A stretch of 64,000 bases of DNA. It comes from Bact-08 sp964533215 (GTDB lineage Bacteria > Bacteroidota > Bacteroidia > Bacteroidales > UBA932). Each line of letters begins with the position of its first letter. The first letter of the stretch is position 1. The stretch is from NCBI GenBank assembly GCA_964533215.1, contig CAZHLJ010000001.1, positions 372,001 to 436,000 of the forward strand, in the 5' to 3' direction. The translations under genes were made by a program, and so were the position numbers. Below the pieces are notes generated by a model. It was not told the DNA's origin and searched no databases. It saw only the letters and a list, made by a program, of their open reading frames with translations. Below, piece by piece: positions 27,201-35,534 of this stretch.

Positions 27201-28291
27201 TATTAAAATATCTGATAGAAAAAGAGTTCAAACAGATCCGAAGGAATAAATTCATGCCAAGGCTGATTCTTTTCTTCCCTGTTATGATGATGCTTGTGCT
27301 TCCTTGGGCTGCAACCTTTGATGTGAAGAATATAAATGTAGCTGTTGTTGACTCAGATCATAGTCAGTTTTCTAAAAAACTGGTAGATAGGATTATTGCT
27401 TCTAAATACTTCTCTCTGAGCAACTATTCTTCCAATTATAAGGAGGCTCTGAAGAGCGTTGAAAAATATGATTCTGAGATAATTCTGGAAATTCCGGCAG
27501 GATTTGAAAAGGACTTGGTTAAGGAGCGAAGATCCCGAGTGCTGATATCTGCGAATGCTGTTGATGGCACAAGAGGAGGTATGGGAGGAGCATATATGTC
27601 CTCAATAGTTTCTGATTTTTCGTCTGATATGAATGGCGGCGCAAAGAGTTCTTTCATAGACATTGTTCCGCAGAATAGATATAATCCATCCATGGATTAC
27701 AAGAAATTCATGGTGCCTGCATTGATAGTGCTATTGCTTACGGTCATGTGTGGATATCTTCCTGCTCTTAACATTGTGTCGGAGAAAGAGGTTGGTACAA
27801 TAGAACAGATAAATGTAACTCCAGTCGGGAAGTTCACGTTCATTCTTTCCAAGCTTATCCCATATTGGGTAATTGGTTTCTTGGTGCTTACCATTGTTGT
27901 CCTTCTTGCAAGGTTCCTTTATGGAATAACGCCTCAGGGAAGCATATTTACATTCTTTTTCCTTGCCTCTATATTTGTGCTCGTAGTCTCTGGGCTGGGC
28001 CTGGTGATATCCATTTATTCCAATACAATGCAGCAAGCGATGTTTGTGATTTTTTTCTTCATGTTGATTCTGATTCTTCTAAGCGGTCTCTTCACACCAA
28101 TAGCAAGCATGCCTCAATGGGCACAGACAATTGCATTGTTCAATCCCATGAGATATTTCATTGAGGTAATGAGAATGGTCTACTTGAAGGGGAGCGGTCT
28201 GGAGGCTCTTTCAAAGCAAATCATGGCTCTTGTCTCTTTTGCCCTGTTTTTCAACTGCTGGGCTGTTATAAGATATCATAAAACTAATTGA
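27197..28291 (+). CDS. ABC-2 type permease (YbhR-like)
   Basis: A 364-residue ABC-2 permease with the same layout as its upstream partner: an N-terminal helix, a periplasmic domain and five C-terminal helices, with EKEVGTIEQINVTPVGK as the coupling segment. It is the last pump component of the TetR-TolC-HlyD-ATPase-ATPase-permease-permease operon. Two small secreted proteins follow on the same strand, 42 bases further on, and may be co-transcribed. Confidence 0.9.
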   Translation: MILKYLIEKEFKQIRRNKFMPRLILFFPVMMMLVLPWAATFDVKNINVAVVDSDHSQFSKKLVDRIIASKYFSLSNYSSNYKEALKSVEKYDSEIILEIPAGFEKDLVKERRSRVLISANAVDGTRGGMGGAYMSSIVSDFSSDMNGGAKSSFIDIVPQNRYNPSMDYKKFMVPALIVLLLTVMCGYLPALNIVSEKEVGTIEQINVTPVGKFTFILSKLIPYWVIGFLVLTIVVLLARFLYGITPQGSIFTFFFLASIFVLVVSGLGLVISIYSNTMQQAMFVIFFFMLILILLSGLFTPIASMPQWAQTIALFNPMRYFIEVMRMVYLKGSGLEALSKQIMALVSFALFFNCWAVIRYHKTN

Positions 28292-28333
28292 TAAAAATTG
28301 TATATTTGTTTCAAACTATCAATATACGAGAAG

Positions 28334-28930
28334 ATGAAAAAAATTTTAACCTCAATTCTCCTGATAACTTTCTGCTTTGTGGCAAACGGGCAAGGCTTTA
28401 AGAAAACATCAGGTTCGCTCGGTTTTTTCAAGAGCGAGAAGGTTGTAGGTGTCTCTTTCACCTATAATGACATGAAAGTCGGGAAACTGACTGAAACAGA
28501 ATACTGCCGGAAGAAGATGGGTGAGTATAATGAAAAGAGAATGGGGTGGGGAGATGAGTGGAAAGAGGCTTGGGTTAGTGACAGGGCTAAAAGATATGAG
28601 CCCAAATTCATAGAGCTTTTCTCCAAATATATAGGTGAGAAGGGGATATCTGTAGACAATGCCGGATCTAAATACGAAATAGCAATAAATACTGACTTCA
28701 TTGAACCGGGCTTTAATGTAGGAGTTGCTCGCAAAAACGCATCTGTGGATATGACCTGTCGCTTTATTGAAAAATCTACAGGAAAAGAAGTTGCCGTTGT
28801 TATCATTTCAGATGCATCTGCAAACAATTTCGGAGGAGGAGATTTTGACGTGGCATTCAGGATACAGGAATCATTTGCAAAGGCTGGCAGAGAGTTGGCG
28901 AAATACATAATTAAAGAGGAAAAGCTATAA
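28334..28930 (+). CDS. Secreted protein of unknown function
   Basis: I do not recognise this 198-residue protein. It has a cleavable signal peptide (MKKILTSILL...ANGQ). The mature part contains a GVSFTYNDMKVGK strand, a charged GWGDEWKEAW helix and a C-terminal strand-helix segment (AVVIISDASANNFGGGDF). The ATG at 28334 is chosen because it gives a clean signal; the open frame begins 36 bases earlier. A second secreted protein with a similar opening (KT...G(V/I)(S/D)FSY) follows 25 bases later, so these may be distant paralogues. Both lie downstream of the efflux operon and upstream of a terminator. Confidence 0.7.
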   Translation: MKKILTSILLITFCFVANGQGFKKTSGSLGFFKSEKVVGVSFTYNDMKVGKLTETEYCRKKMGEYNEKRMGWGDEWKEAWVSDRAKRYEPKFIELFSKYIGEKGISVDNAGSKYEIAINTDFIEPGFNVGVARKNASVDMTCRFIEKSTGKEVAVVIISDASANNFGGGDFDVAFRIQESFAKAGRELAKYIIKEEKL

Positions 28931-28955
28931 TATTAATAAATAAAAATCCAATAAA

Positions 28956-29570
28956 ATGAAAAAGATTCTTTTTCTTATAGTTGTGTTCATGTTCTCGTGC
29001 GCCCTTTATGCCGAAAACGGAGACTTTCAGAAAACTCCCGACATGAATTTTTATGGCATCGATTTTTCTTATGTCAAGATTTTCGGTGCTAAGGAGAAGC
29101 CGGATAAATTCCTTCAGGCTTTTGAAGAGATTAACAAGCTGATAGTAACTGAGGTTAATAAATATACTTTCAATAACTTCTTTATCAAAAATGCCAGAGA
29201 GATTGATCGTTCAGATGAATTGAAACGAATGAGATTCGATGGTTTTGAAAATGTATCTATTGATGAGGCTATCTATAGGATAAGAGTTATGGATGAGAAG
29301 AATATGACAACCTATAACAAACTTTCCAAGATAAGTGATGAAGATCTGGCAAGCCTTGTAAAGGCGTTCAATACTGGCCGTGATACAGGATATGGAGTAC
29401 TTTATGTTGCAGAGTTATTGGATAGAAAAGATGAAATTGGCCACTTTGTTGTTGTTTGCTTCAATTTAAAAACCAAAAAAATCATTTTTGCCGACAGGGT
29501 TTCAGGAAAAGCAGGGGGATTTGGGTTGCGCAACTACTGGGCTGCTCCATTGGCCGAAATATTCAAATAG
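28956..29570 (+). CDS. Secreted protein of unknown function, possible relative of the upstream gene
   Basis: A 204-residue protein with a signal peptide ending ALYA. The mature region begins QKTPDMNFYGIDFSYVK, resembling the start of the mature part of the preceding gene. It has mixed helix and strand and ends with FADRVSGKAGGFGLRNYW. No catalytic motif or lipobox Cys in the right place was seen. It is the last gene before a strong rho-independent terminator, so it closes the efflux transcription unit or a short one of its own. Confidence 0.7.
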   Translation: MKKILFLIVVFMFSCALYAENGDFQKTPDMNFYGIDFSYVKIFGAKEKPDKFLQAFEEINKLIVTEVNKYTFNNFFIKNAREIDRSDELKRMRFDGFENVSIDEAIYRIRVMDEKNMTTYNKLSKISDEDLASLVKAFNTGRDTGYGVLYVAELLDRKDEIGHFVVVCFNLKTKKIIFADRVSGKAGGFGLRNYWAAPLAEIFK

Positions 29571-29607
29571 TCTACGCTTTCGATTTGTAAGAATAAAATA
29601 ATTAAAT

Positions 29608-29628
29608 GCCCCTTTTTGGGGCTTTTTT
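29608..29628 (+). terminator. Rho-independent terminator
   Basis: GCCCC, a five-base T loop, GGGGC, then six Ts. It lies 38 bases after the stop of the secreted-protein gene and closes the unit that begins at the TetR gene or at the small secreted genes. Confidence 0.88.
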
Positions 29629-29870
29629 GTTTCTATTTATCATTAAAATATAACAATACATAATTTTTTTTAAAAATATGATTTATACTGATTTGAGATT
29701 TGTTTTTTCCATATATTTGGAGTAGAATTCAAAATCTGTTTCTGTAGTAGCAAAAAAAACTTCTGTTGTTATAAGCTTTCTTTATATACCTCTGAAATAG
29801 ATATCTACGCTTGAATATTTCTTTTTTTGAAAAATGATTAGGTATATAATACTACTTAAATATAATATTT
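29629..29870 (+). other. AT-rich leader region before the malic enzyme gene
   Basis: About 240 bases with no gene. It is very AT-rich, with several T runs and TATATAATAC close to the ATG at 29871. It presumably holds the malic enzyme promoter, but I see no convincing TTTG / TANNTTTG pair and no RNA fold I can name. Confidence 0.5.
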
Positions 29871-31166
29871 ATGAATGCAAATAATATAACAGAAGCTCTT
29901 AAGTATCATGAGGAGGGACGACCCGGAAAAATTGAAGTAATCCCGACAAAACCACACAGCACACAACATGATTTATCTATGGCTTACACGCCTGGTGTTG
30001 CCGAACCTTGTCTGGAGATTGAAAAGGATGAACAAAAAGCATACGACTATACCGCCAAAGGTAATCTGGTCGCTGTAATTTCTAATGGAACAGCTGTTCT
30101 TGGCCTAGGTAACATAGGAGCATTGGCCGGAAAGCCGGTAATGGAGGGGAAGGGTCTGCTTTTTAAAATCTTTGCCGATATTGATGTGTTTGACATTGAA
30201 GTAAACGAATCTGACCCTGATAAATTTATCGAAGTTGTAAAGGCAATTGCCCCTACTTTTGGAGGAATCAACCTTGAAGATATCAAAGCTCCGGAGTGTT
30301 TCAAAATTGAACAGAAACTCAAGGAACAGCTTGATATTCCATTAATGCACGATGACCAGCATGGAACCGCTATTATTTCCGGAGCAGCATTAATCAATGC
30401 CTTGGAATTGGTAGGCAAGAAGATAGAGAATGCTAAACTTGTTGTCAATGGTGCCGGAGCCGCAGCAGCATCCTGCACAAGATTGTACATGAGCCTGGGC
30501 GCAAGATTGGAAAACATTGTAATGGTTGATAGTAAGGGTGTAATATCTGTTCGTCGTAAGGATTTGAATGACAGCAAGCTTCCTTTTGCAACCTCTCGTG
30601 AGGTCAATACTCTTGAAGAGGCACTTACGGGGGCAGATGCATTCCTGGGCTTTTCCGTTGCGGGTGTGCTTACCCAAGATATGGTGCGCAGTATGGCAAA
30701 AGATCCTATCGTTTTTGCCCTTGCCAACCCTGATCCTGAAATCTCATATAAAGATGCAGTTGAATCCCGGTCTGACATCGTTTACGCTACTGGTCGAAGT
30801 GATTACCCAAATCAGGTTAACAATGTTCTTGGATTTCCTTATATTTTCAGAGGGGCACTTGATGTCAGGGCAACAGCCATTAATGAGGAGATGAAGATTG
30901 CCGCCACACATGCAATTGCAAAACTGGCCAAGGAGCCGGTTCCGGAAGTAGTTAAAAAGGCATACGGCATTTCGCAACTTAGCTTTGGACGTGGATATAT
31001 CATTCCAAAACCACTTGACCCAAGACTCCTTACCATGGTAGCACCAGCGGTGGCGAAAGCCGCGATTGAAAGCGGTGTATCCCGCAGGACCATTACTGAT
31101 TGGGATGATTATTCAGAGCAATTGTGCAAAAGAATGGAACATCAAAAGCATCACATGGGGATGTAG
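29871..31166 (+). CDS. Malic enzyme (oxaloacetate-decarboxylating), short form
   Basis: A 431-residue malic enzyme that converts malate to pyruvate and CO2 with reduction of NAD(P). The catalytic Tyr39 is in MAYTPGVAEPC, the catalytic Lys94 in MEGKGLLFK, the metal ligands in LEDIKAPE and MHDDQHGT, and the dinucleotide fold in NGAGAAAAS. It lacks the C-terminal phosphotransacetylase-like domain of the 760-residue MaeB type, so it is the short bacterial form. NAD versus NADP use cannot be decided. It is a single-gene unit, with a tRNA gene on the other strand 5 bases after its stop. Confidence 0.93.
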   Translation: MNANNITEALKYHEEGRPGKIEVIPTKPHSTQHDLSMAYTPGVAEPCLEIEKDEQKAYDYTAKGNLVAVISNGTAVLGLGNIGALAGKPVMEGKGLLFKIFADIDVFDIEVNESDPDKFIEVVKAIAPTFGGINLEDIKAPECFKIEQKLKEQLDIPLMHDDQHGTAIISGAALINALELVGKKIENAKLVVNGAGAAAASCTRLYMSLGARLENIVMVDSKGVISVRRKDLNDSKLPFATSREVNTLEEALTGADAFLGFSVAGVLTQDMVRSMAKDPIVFALANPDPEISYKDAVESRSDIVYATGRSDYPNQVNNVLGFPYIFRGALDVRATAINEEMKIAATHAIAKLAKEPVPEVVKKAYGISQLSFGRGYIIPKPLDPRLLTMVAPAVAKAAIESGVSRRTITDWDDYSEQLCKRMEHQKHHMGM

Positions 31167-31171
31167 TTTAG

Positions 31172-31243
31172 AGCCAAAAGGGGGATTTGAACCCCCGACC
31201 TGTTGTTTACGAAACAACTGCTCTGCCACTGAGCTATTTTGGC
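31172..31243 (-). tRNA. tRNA-Thr(CGT)
   Basis: A 72-base cloverleaf on the minus strand. The acceptor stem is GCCAAAA/TTTTGGC with discriminator T, the D arm is GCTC/GAGC, the anticodon stem GTTGT/ACAAC holds loop TTCGTAA (anticodon CGT, reading ACG), and the T arm is GGGGG/CCCCC with TTCAAAT. All stems pair fully. No CCA is encoded, which is common in Bacteroidota. Confidence 0.96.
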
Positions 31244-31337
31244 AAATATATTTTTGAGTATACAAAGATAAGCAAAGAATTGCTTCGGTTTGTCATGATG
31301 GTTCATGTTTTAAACTGCATTTTGACAAGGAAGATGC

Positions 31338-32354
31338 CTACCTGATTACCGAATCTGCCTTTTCGAGTAGCTCCTTTGGGAAGATCCAGCCTGCCTTCAT
31401 TAGTTTGCGCACGGAATCGTTTATGTACAGTAATTCCGGGACGATATTCTTAATCTCTACCTTGTTTGTGGGCAAGCCGTGTATCAGGGACATTGCCATA
31501 TTTCCGGCAGTTGCGCCGACTTCGAAATAGTTTGCACCAAGATTTGCCATTGCTCCTTTCAGGGCATGCTTGGGATTATTTGTAAAGACCGGAATCCTGT
31601 GTTTGGATGCTGCTCCTACATACATCTCGATTGCAGATTCCACAACGTTGTCACCTCCAATCCAAAGAGCATCAGCGTTATTCTCACACAGCGAAAGAGC
31701 CGCTTCGTAAACCTGGGAGACAGACTCCACACTCTTTTCCATTAACTTTATGCCAAGTTGGGAGCAAATAACACGAGCCTTTTTGACGCAAGCTTCCGAA
31801 CAGGTCTCGCCTACGCACCACACCACACCCAGATTCTTAAGGCGAGGGTTCATCTCCTTTGCAATTCTTATTACAGATTCAACGGGTTGAAACGTGCCGA
31901 CACCTACAATATGAGTGGGGTGCTCACTAGCATCAGTACCTGTTATACCTACTCCTGACGCTATTGGGTCGGTGACAGCACAAAATACATGCGTAACCGT
32001 ACCCTTAGTGTTGGCGTTTGCCATAACCTGAAGTGCCGGAGTGCTTATTGTGACTACCATATCAAACTTTTCGTCCACAATATTCATGGCTATCGTGTTG
32101 GCAGTGGGTAAGTCTCCCTCTGAGCAGAATCTTTTAATCTCTATATCTCCATCCTTGAACTCTTTGGAAGCCTCAATGACACTCAAGACTCCCTTTTCTG
32201 TCTCCTCCTGAAGCTGATTGGAATTAAACCGGAATAATGCAATACGGATTTTTTCCACATTATTGCCAGACTCTTTTCTATTGATCAAATCAGGGAAAAT
32301 CAGGATTGAACCAATAGCTAGGAAAACCAATATGGGGAGTATGAATTTTCTCAT
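31338..32354 (-). CDS. ABC transporter substrate-binding protein (ABC_sub_bind/TrpX family), orphan
   Basis: A 338-residue periplasmic binding protein with an N-terminal membrane or signal segment (about 4-22). The two-lobed core shows IRIALFRFNSN, VVTISTPALQVMA, FCAVTDPIASGVG and NLGVVWCVGE, the pattern of the ABC_sub_bind family; some members bind aromatic amino acids. No permease or ATPase gene lies nearby, so it is an orphan here. The N-terminal segment has no lipobox, so it may stay anchored by an uncleaved helix. Ligand unknown. Confidence 0.85.
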   Translation of the reverse strand: MRKFILPILVFLAIGSILIFPDLINRKESGNNVEKIRIALFRFNSNQLQEETEKGVLSVIEASKEFKDGDIEIKRFCSEGDLPTANTIAMNIVDEKFDMVVTISTPALQVMANANTKGTVTHVFCAVTDPIASGVGITGTDASEHPTHIVGVGTFQPVESVIRIAKEMNPRLKNLGVVWCVGETCSEACVKKARVICSQLGIKLMEKSVESVSQVYEAALSLCENNADALWIGGDNVVESAIEMYVGAASKHRIPVFTNNPKHALKGAMANLGANYFEVGATAGNMAMSLIHGLPTNKVEIKNIVPELLYINDSVRKLMKAGWIFPKELLEKADSVIR

Positions 32355-32450
32355 AAGTCTTAAGCTAAAATTGTTCTTTTACAGGTGAGTATAACAAATA
32401 TAAATAATTTATTGCAGAAACTAATTTGTGAAAAATTATTATATTTATAC

Positions 32451-33497
32451 ATGAAAAAAATTGTGATAAATTTTTTGATTTTTGGATTTATAGCCATTCC
32501 ATTTCTAATGTTGATAATATGGTTTGCAAAGCCAAAAGTCAGAGCGAATGTTCTCATTGTTGACAAATCAGAATTGTCAATAGATAAGAGTGAGCACTCT
32601 TCATTTAGATGGATTCTTAATCACAACAAATATGTAAAGGAAAATGGCTCTTCTTACGGTGAGCCTGATTTTTTTGCTGGATTTTTGCCCAATAAGTCTT
32701 CAGTATCTCAGGTTGATAGTCTTGGCGACATTTCAGATATGGTGTACTATATAGATACCTATGGAAAGCTTGATGATAATGACCTTCTTTTTATAAAGAA
32801 AATGAGGGAAAAGGGCAAACTGGTGATGGCGCAATTTAATTTTGCCGGTATTCCCACTCTGCCTTTAATAAAACAAGGAGCGGAAAAACTTTTTGGAATG
32901 AAATGGAGCGGATGGACCGGACGTTATTATGGTAACCTGGATGTAACGAGCAATCCTGAGTTGCCGGCATGGGTTGTTACACAATACAAAGAGCAACATC
33001 ATAAAAAGTGGCCATTTAAAACGTCAGGAGTGATTTTTGTCAATGAAAACGGATTAGTGGAAGTGCTTGAAAATAAGGTGGATTTAAAATCGGATCTTCC
33101 AGTCGTTAGAAGTTTTGATTATGGCATAAGAAAATTCGGAATTCCAAAATCAATAGTATATCCATACTGGTTTGAGATAACATTAAGTTCTGATTTCTCT
33201 AACAGAGTAGTGTCATATTTTGAAATAATGACAACCGAGCGGGGTGACTCAATTCTCCGGCATCATAATATCCCAAAAATTTTTCCGGCAGTTTATGAAA
33301 ACATAACCAAATCGCCTTTCTACTATTTTTGCGGTGATTTTTCAGATGCAAAGAAAGGGAAGGGGCCTTATCAATTTGTAGGAATAGAGTATTTCAAAAT
33401 GTTTGCCCTAAAAGGGAAAGATCCGGAAGAAAGTCCTAATTTCTTTTGGCTTTATTATTTGCCAATGACAACAAAGATTTTTGAAGACTTTCTGTAA
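32451..33497 (+). CDS. Membrane-anchored protein of unknown function
   Basis: I do not recognise this protein. The ATG at 32451 gives 348 residues with one N-terminal helix (about 5-25) and a large periplasmic part. That part opens with ANVLIVDKS and contains VYYIDTYGKLDDNDLLFIKKM followed by KGKLVMAQFNFAG, an alternating strand-helix pattern suggestive of a Rossmann or GATase1-like fold. Its end converges with the LtaS-like gene, leaving 11 bases. Similar base composition and closeness to the exopolysaccharide-type operon make a shared role possible, but it is on the other strand. The open frame extends 66 bases upstream without a better start. Confidence 0.6.
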   Translation: MKKIVINFLIFGFIAIPFLMLIIWFAKPKVRANVLIVDKSELSIDKSEHSSFRWILNHNKYVKENGSSYGEPDFFAGFLPNKSSVSQVDSLGDISDMVYYIDTYGKLDDNDLLFIKKMREKGKLVMAQFNFAGIPTLPLIKQGAEKLFGMKWSGWTGRYYGNLDVTSNPELPAWVVTQYKEQHHKKWPFKTSGVIFVNENGLVEVLENKVDLKSDLPVVRSFDYGIRKFGIPKSIVYPYWFEITLSSDFSNRVVSYFEIMTTERGDSILRHHNIPKIFPAVYENITKSPFYYFCGDFSDAKKGKGPYQFVGIEYFKMFALKGKDPEESPNFFWLYYLPMTTKIFEDFL

Positions 33498-33508
33498 GGC
33501 GTAAAAAT

Positions 33509-35533
33509 CTATTTGTTACTGATATAAAGACTGTCTGGGATTAAACTGTTATTATAACAAGCCTTAATATTGTTTCTTTTGAACTTTTGAAACTTATCCT
33601 GAATCTGAGAAATCTTGTTGTTTACATCATTCACCGGGGAAAGCGACATATTGTCTGAGATGATGAAAAGCTCGTTTCTTACACAAAAATATTCATTGTC
33701 CAGATAATCTGTTGTTTCATATTTCGTTCTTATAAATGGAACTGAAATTGTGCTGTTGAAAGTCTTGATGCTATCCAGACCTCTACCAAGCCATGGTACA
33801 ACAGATGGAAATTTAAGCCCATAATTATTCTTAAGAAGTGCAACTACTGAGGGGGTGATGTCAAGATGAGAAACAATGGAAGAAAACCTTGTGGGTTCTT
33901 TAATCATTTTAGAATAGACAATAAAAGGGACATGGTATCTGTCAATTTGGGTATTTATTGGAGGTGAAGACATTCTATGATCTCCGGTTATGAAAAAAAT
34001 TGTATTGTCAAAATCAGCACGTTTCTTATAGAACTCGAAAAAGAGTCTAAGGGCATCATCGAAATATAATATTGTGGATAAATTTTTAATGAACTTCCTG
34101 TATTCTTTCTTTTGTTCTTCTGTCAATTGTAATTCTGTAAGCCTCTCTTCTGCTCTCTTAATATAATAACTTTGATTAGGGATGATAAAAGGGTCGTGCA
34201 TTGCTAATGTAAGGTAAATATCAATACTTGGTCCGGCATCTTCTCCTGCATAAGCCTCCAGACCTTTTTTAAATATCTCCATATCTCCGTATCCCCAAGT
34301 GAAATTGTGAGAATCGGAAGGTATTTTGGCATAGCCGGGGCCAAAAACTTTTTCATCAATGATGGAATCTATTCTCTGTTTTTTAAGAAATAGAGCCATA
34401 TTATCGAAATTTGCATCGCCACCATATATAAACCGGGATTTATATCCGTTTTTCTTAAGCAGGGAGATTAATGTGAAGCATTCCGGCATCCCATCTCCAA
34501 GTTCGGCAAAGCCATTCTCGCCATATGGTAATGAGCCAAAAATGGATGGGAGTACCTCAAAAGTACGTGAAGCTGTACTCAGCATATTTTCCCAGTAAAG
34601 GCTTTCTTCTTCAAGAGAATCCAAGAATGGGGTAAAGCTCTTCATGTATGCACCCTCACCGCTGTAGGCTCTCCCCAGACTCTCGACAATTATGAATACC
34701 AGATTGGGTTTTTTATCGGATACTTTTAGATATTTTCCTAATATATCAGGAGTTTTATCCTTTCTCAGGAATGGGTAATCTGTGCTGACATATTCAAATG
34801 AGCTTGTTGAGAGAAGTGTGTTTACATAAAAGTAATTTGACAGGGATGCCTCGTTTTTTCTATCAGGGCAAAATGTTTTATATGCTTGTGAAAAAAAGTA
34901 GTATGCTTTATTTGTAACGATGTTATATGCAAGTTCTGACTTGTATTTTCCCTCTTTGGGTGATGCGAATGGTGTAAGGAACAAAGAGACAAATGAAATA
35001 AGGACAAAAATCAGTGCTGCAATCGGATTGATTTTTAGAAATTTGGTTGATTTGAGGATTAGAGCAATAATTGCAATACCTGCAATCATAGAAAGCAGAT
35101 TGATAATAGACAACCTGCTTCCTGCAGAGGCTATGTATATTATTTCTTTAACTGAGTATCCAAAAATGTCACTTCCAAGAAGAAGAGAGGTATTTCCAAA
35201 ATATAATATGAAAGCGACGTCTGCAATAATAAAGATTGTTATTGCAATACCGTATAAGAAAACTGCCAAAGGCTTGTAGATGATATGTGTAAATAGGAAT
35301 GGAATAAGAAAAAAAGCAGAGAAATTCAGGATTATGACACAATCATGTCCTACTCCGTACAATTCAAGTTTCCAACATCCTTCAGGAGGAGTAATTATCT
35401 GATTAAGATAAAAGTATTCAAATATCCTGACAAGAATCAAAACTAACAATAATGCAAGATTCATTGCCATGTATCTCATTATTCCCCGTTCTAGGTTATC
35501 CTTCAGAATTTTTTTCCGGCTTGTTATTTCCAT
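33509..35533 (-). CDS. Membrane sulfatase-fold transferase (LtaS/phosphoethanolamine-transferase-like)
   Basis: A 674-residue protein with five N-terminal membrane helices (roughly 18-190) and an extracytoplasmic alkaline-phosphatase/sulfatase-fold domain from about 265. The domain shows NLVFIIVESLGR (metal Glu), a TASRTFEVLP stretch holding the likely nucleophilic Thr, and FITGDHRMS with metal Asp and His. LtaS-type enzymes transfer phosphoglycerol, and EptA-type enzymes phosphoethanolamine, from lipids to a glycan or lipid. It follows the GT2 synthase by one base, so it probably decorates the polymer that enzyme makes. Which group it transfers is unknown. Confidence 0.82.
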   Translation of the reverse strand: MEITSRKKILKDNLERGIMRYMAMNLALLLVLILVRIFEYFYLNQIITPPEGCWKLELYGVGHDCVIILNFSAFFLIPFLFTHIIYKPLAVFLYGIAITIFIIADVAFILYFGNTSLLLGSDIFGYSVKEIIYIASAGSRLSIINLLSMIAGIAIIALILKSTKFLKINPIAALIFVLISFVSLFLTPFASPKEGKYKSELAYNIVTNKAYYFFSQAYKTFCPDRKNEASLSNYFYVNTLLSTSSFEYVSTDYPFLRKDKTPDILGKYLKVSDKKPNLVFIIVESLGRAYSGEGAYMKSFTPFLDSLEEESLYWENMLSTASRTFEVLPSIFGSLPYGENGFAELGDGMPECFTLISLLKKNGYKSRFIYGGDANFDNMALFLKKQRIDSIIDEKVFGPGYAKIPSDSHNFTWGYGDMEIFKKGLEAYAGEDAGPSIDIYLTLAMHDPFIIPNQSYYIKRAEERLTELQLTEEQKKEYRKFIKNLSTILYFDDALRLFFEFYKKRADFDNTIFFITGDHRMSSPPINTQIDRYHVPFIVYSKMIKEPTRFSSIVSHLDITPSVVALLKNNYGLKFPSVVPWLGRGLDSIKTFNSTISVPFIRTKYETTDYLDNEYFCVRNELFIISDNMSLSPVNDVNNKISQIQDKFQKFKRNNIKACYNNSLIPDSLYISNK

Positions 35534-35534
35534 A

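Noticed and set aside
30047..30778. 243-codon minus-strand open frame
   Set aside because: It is the antisense shadow of the malic enzyme gene, which has intact catalytic motifs.
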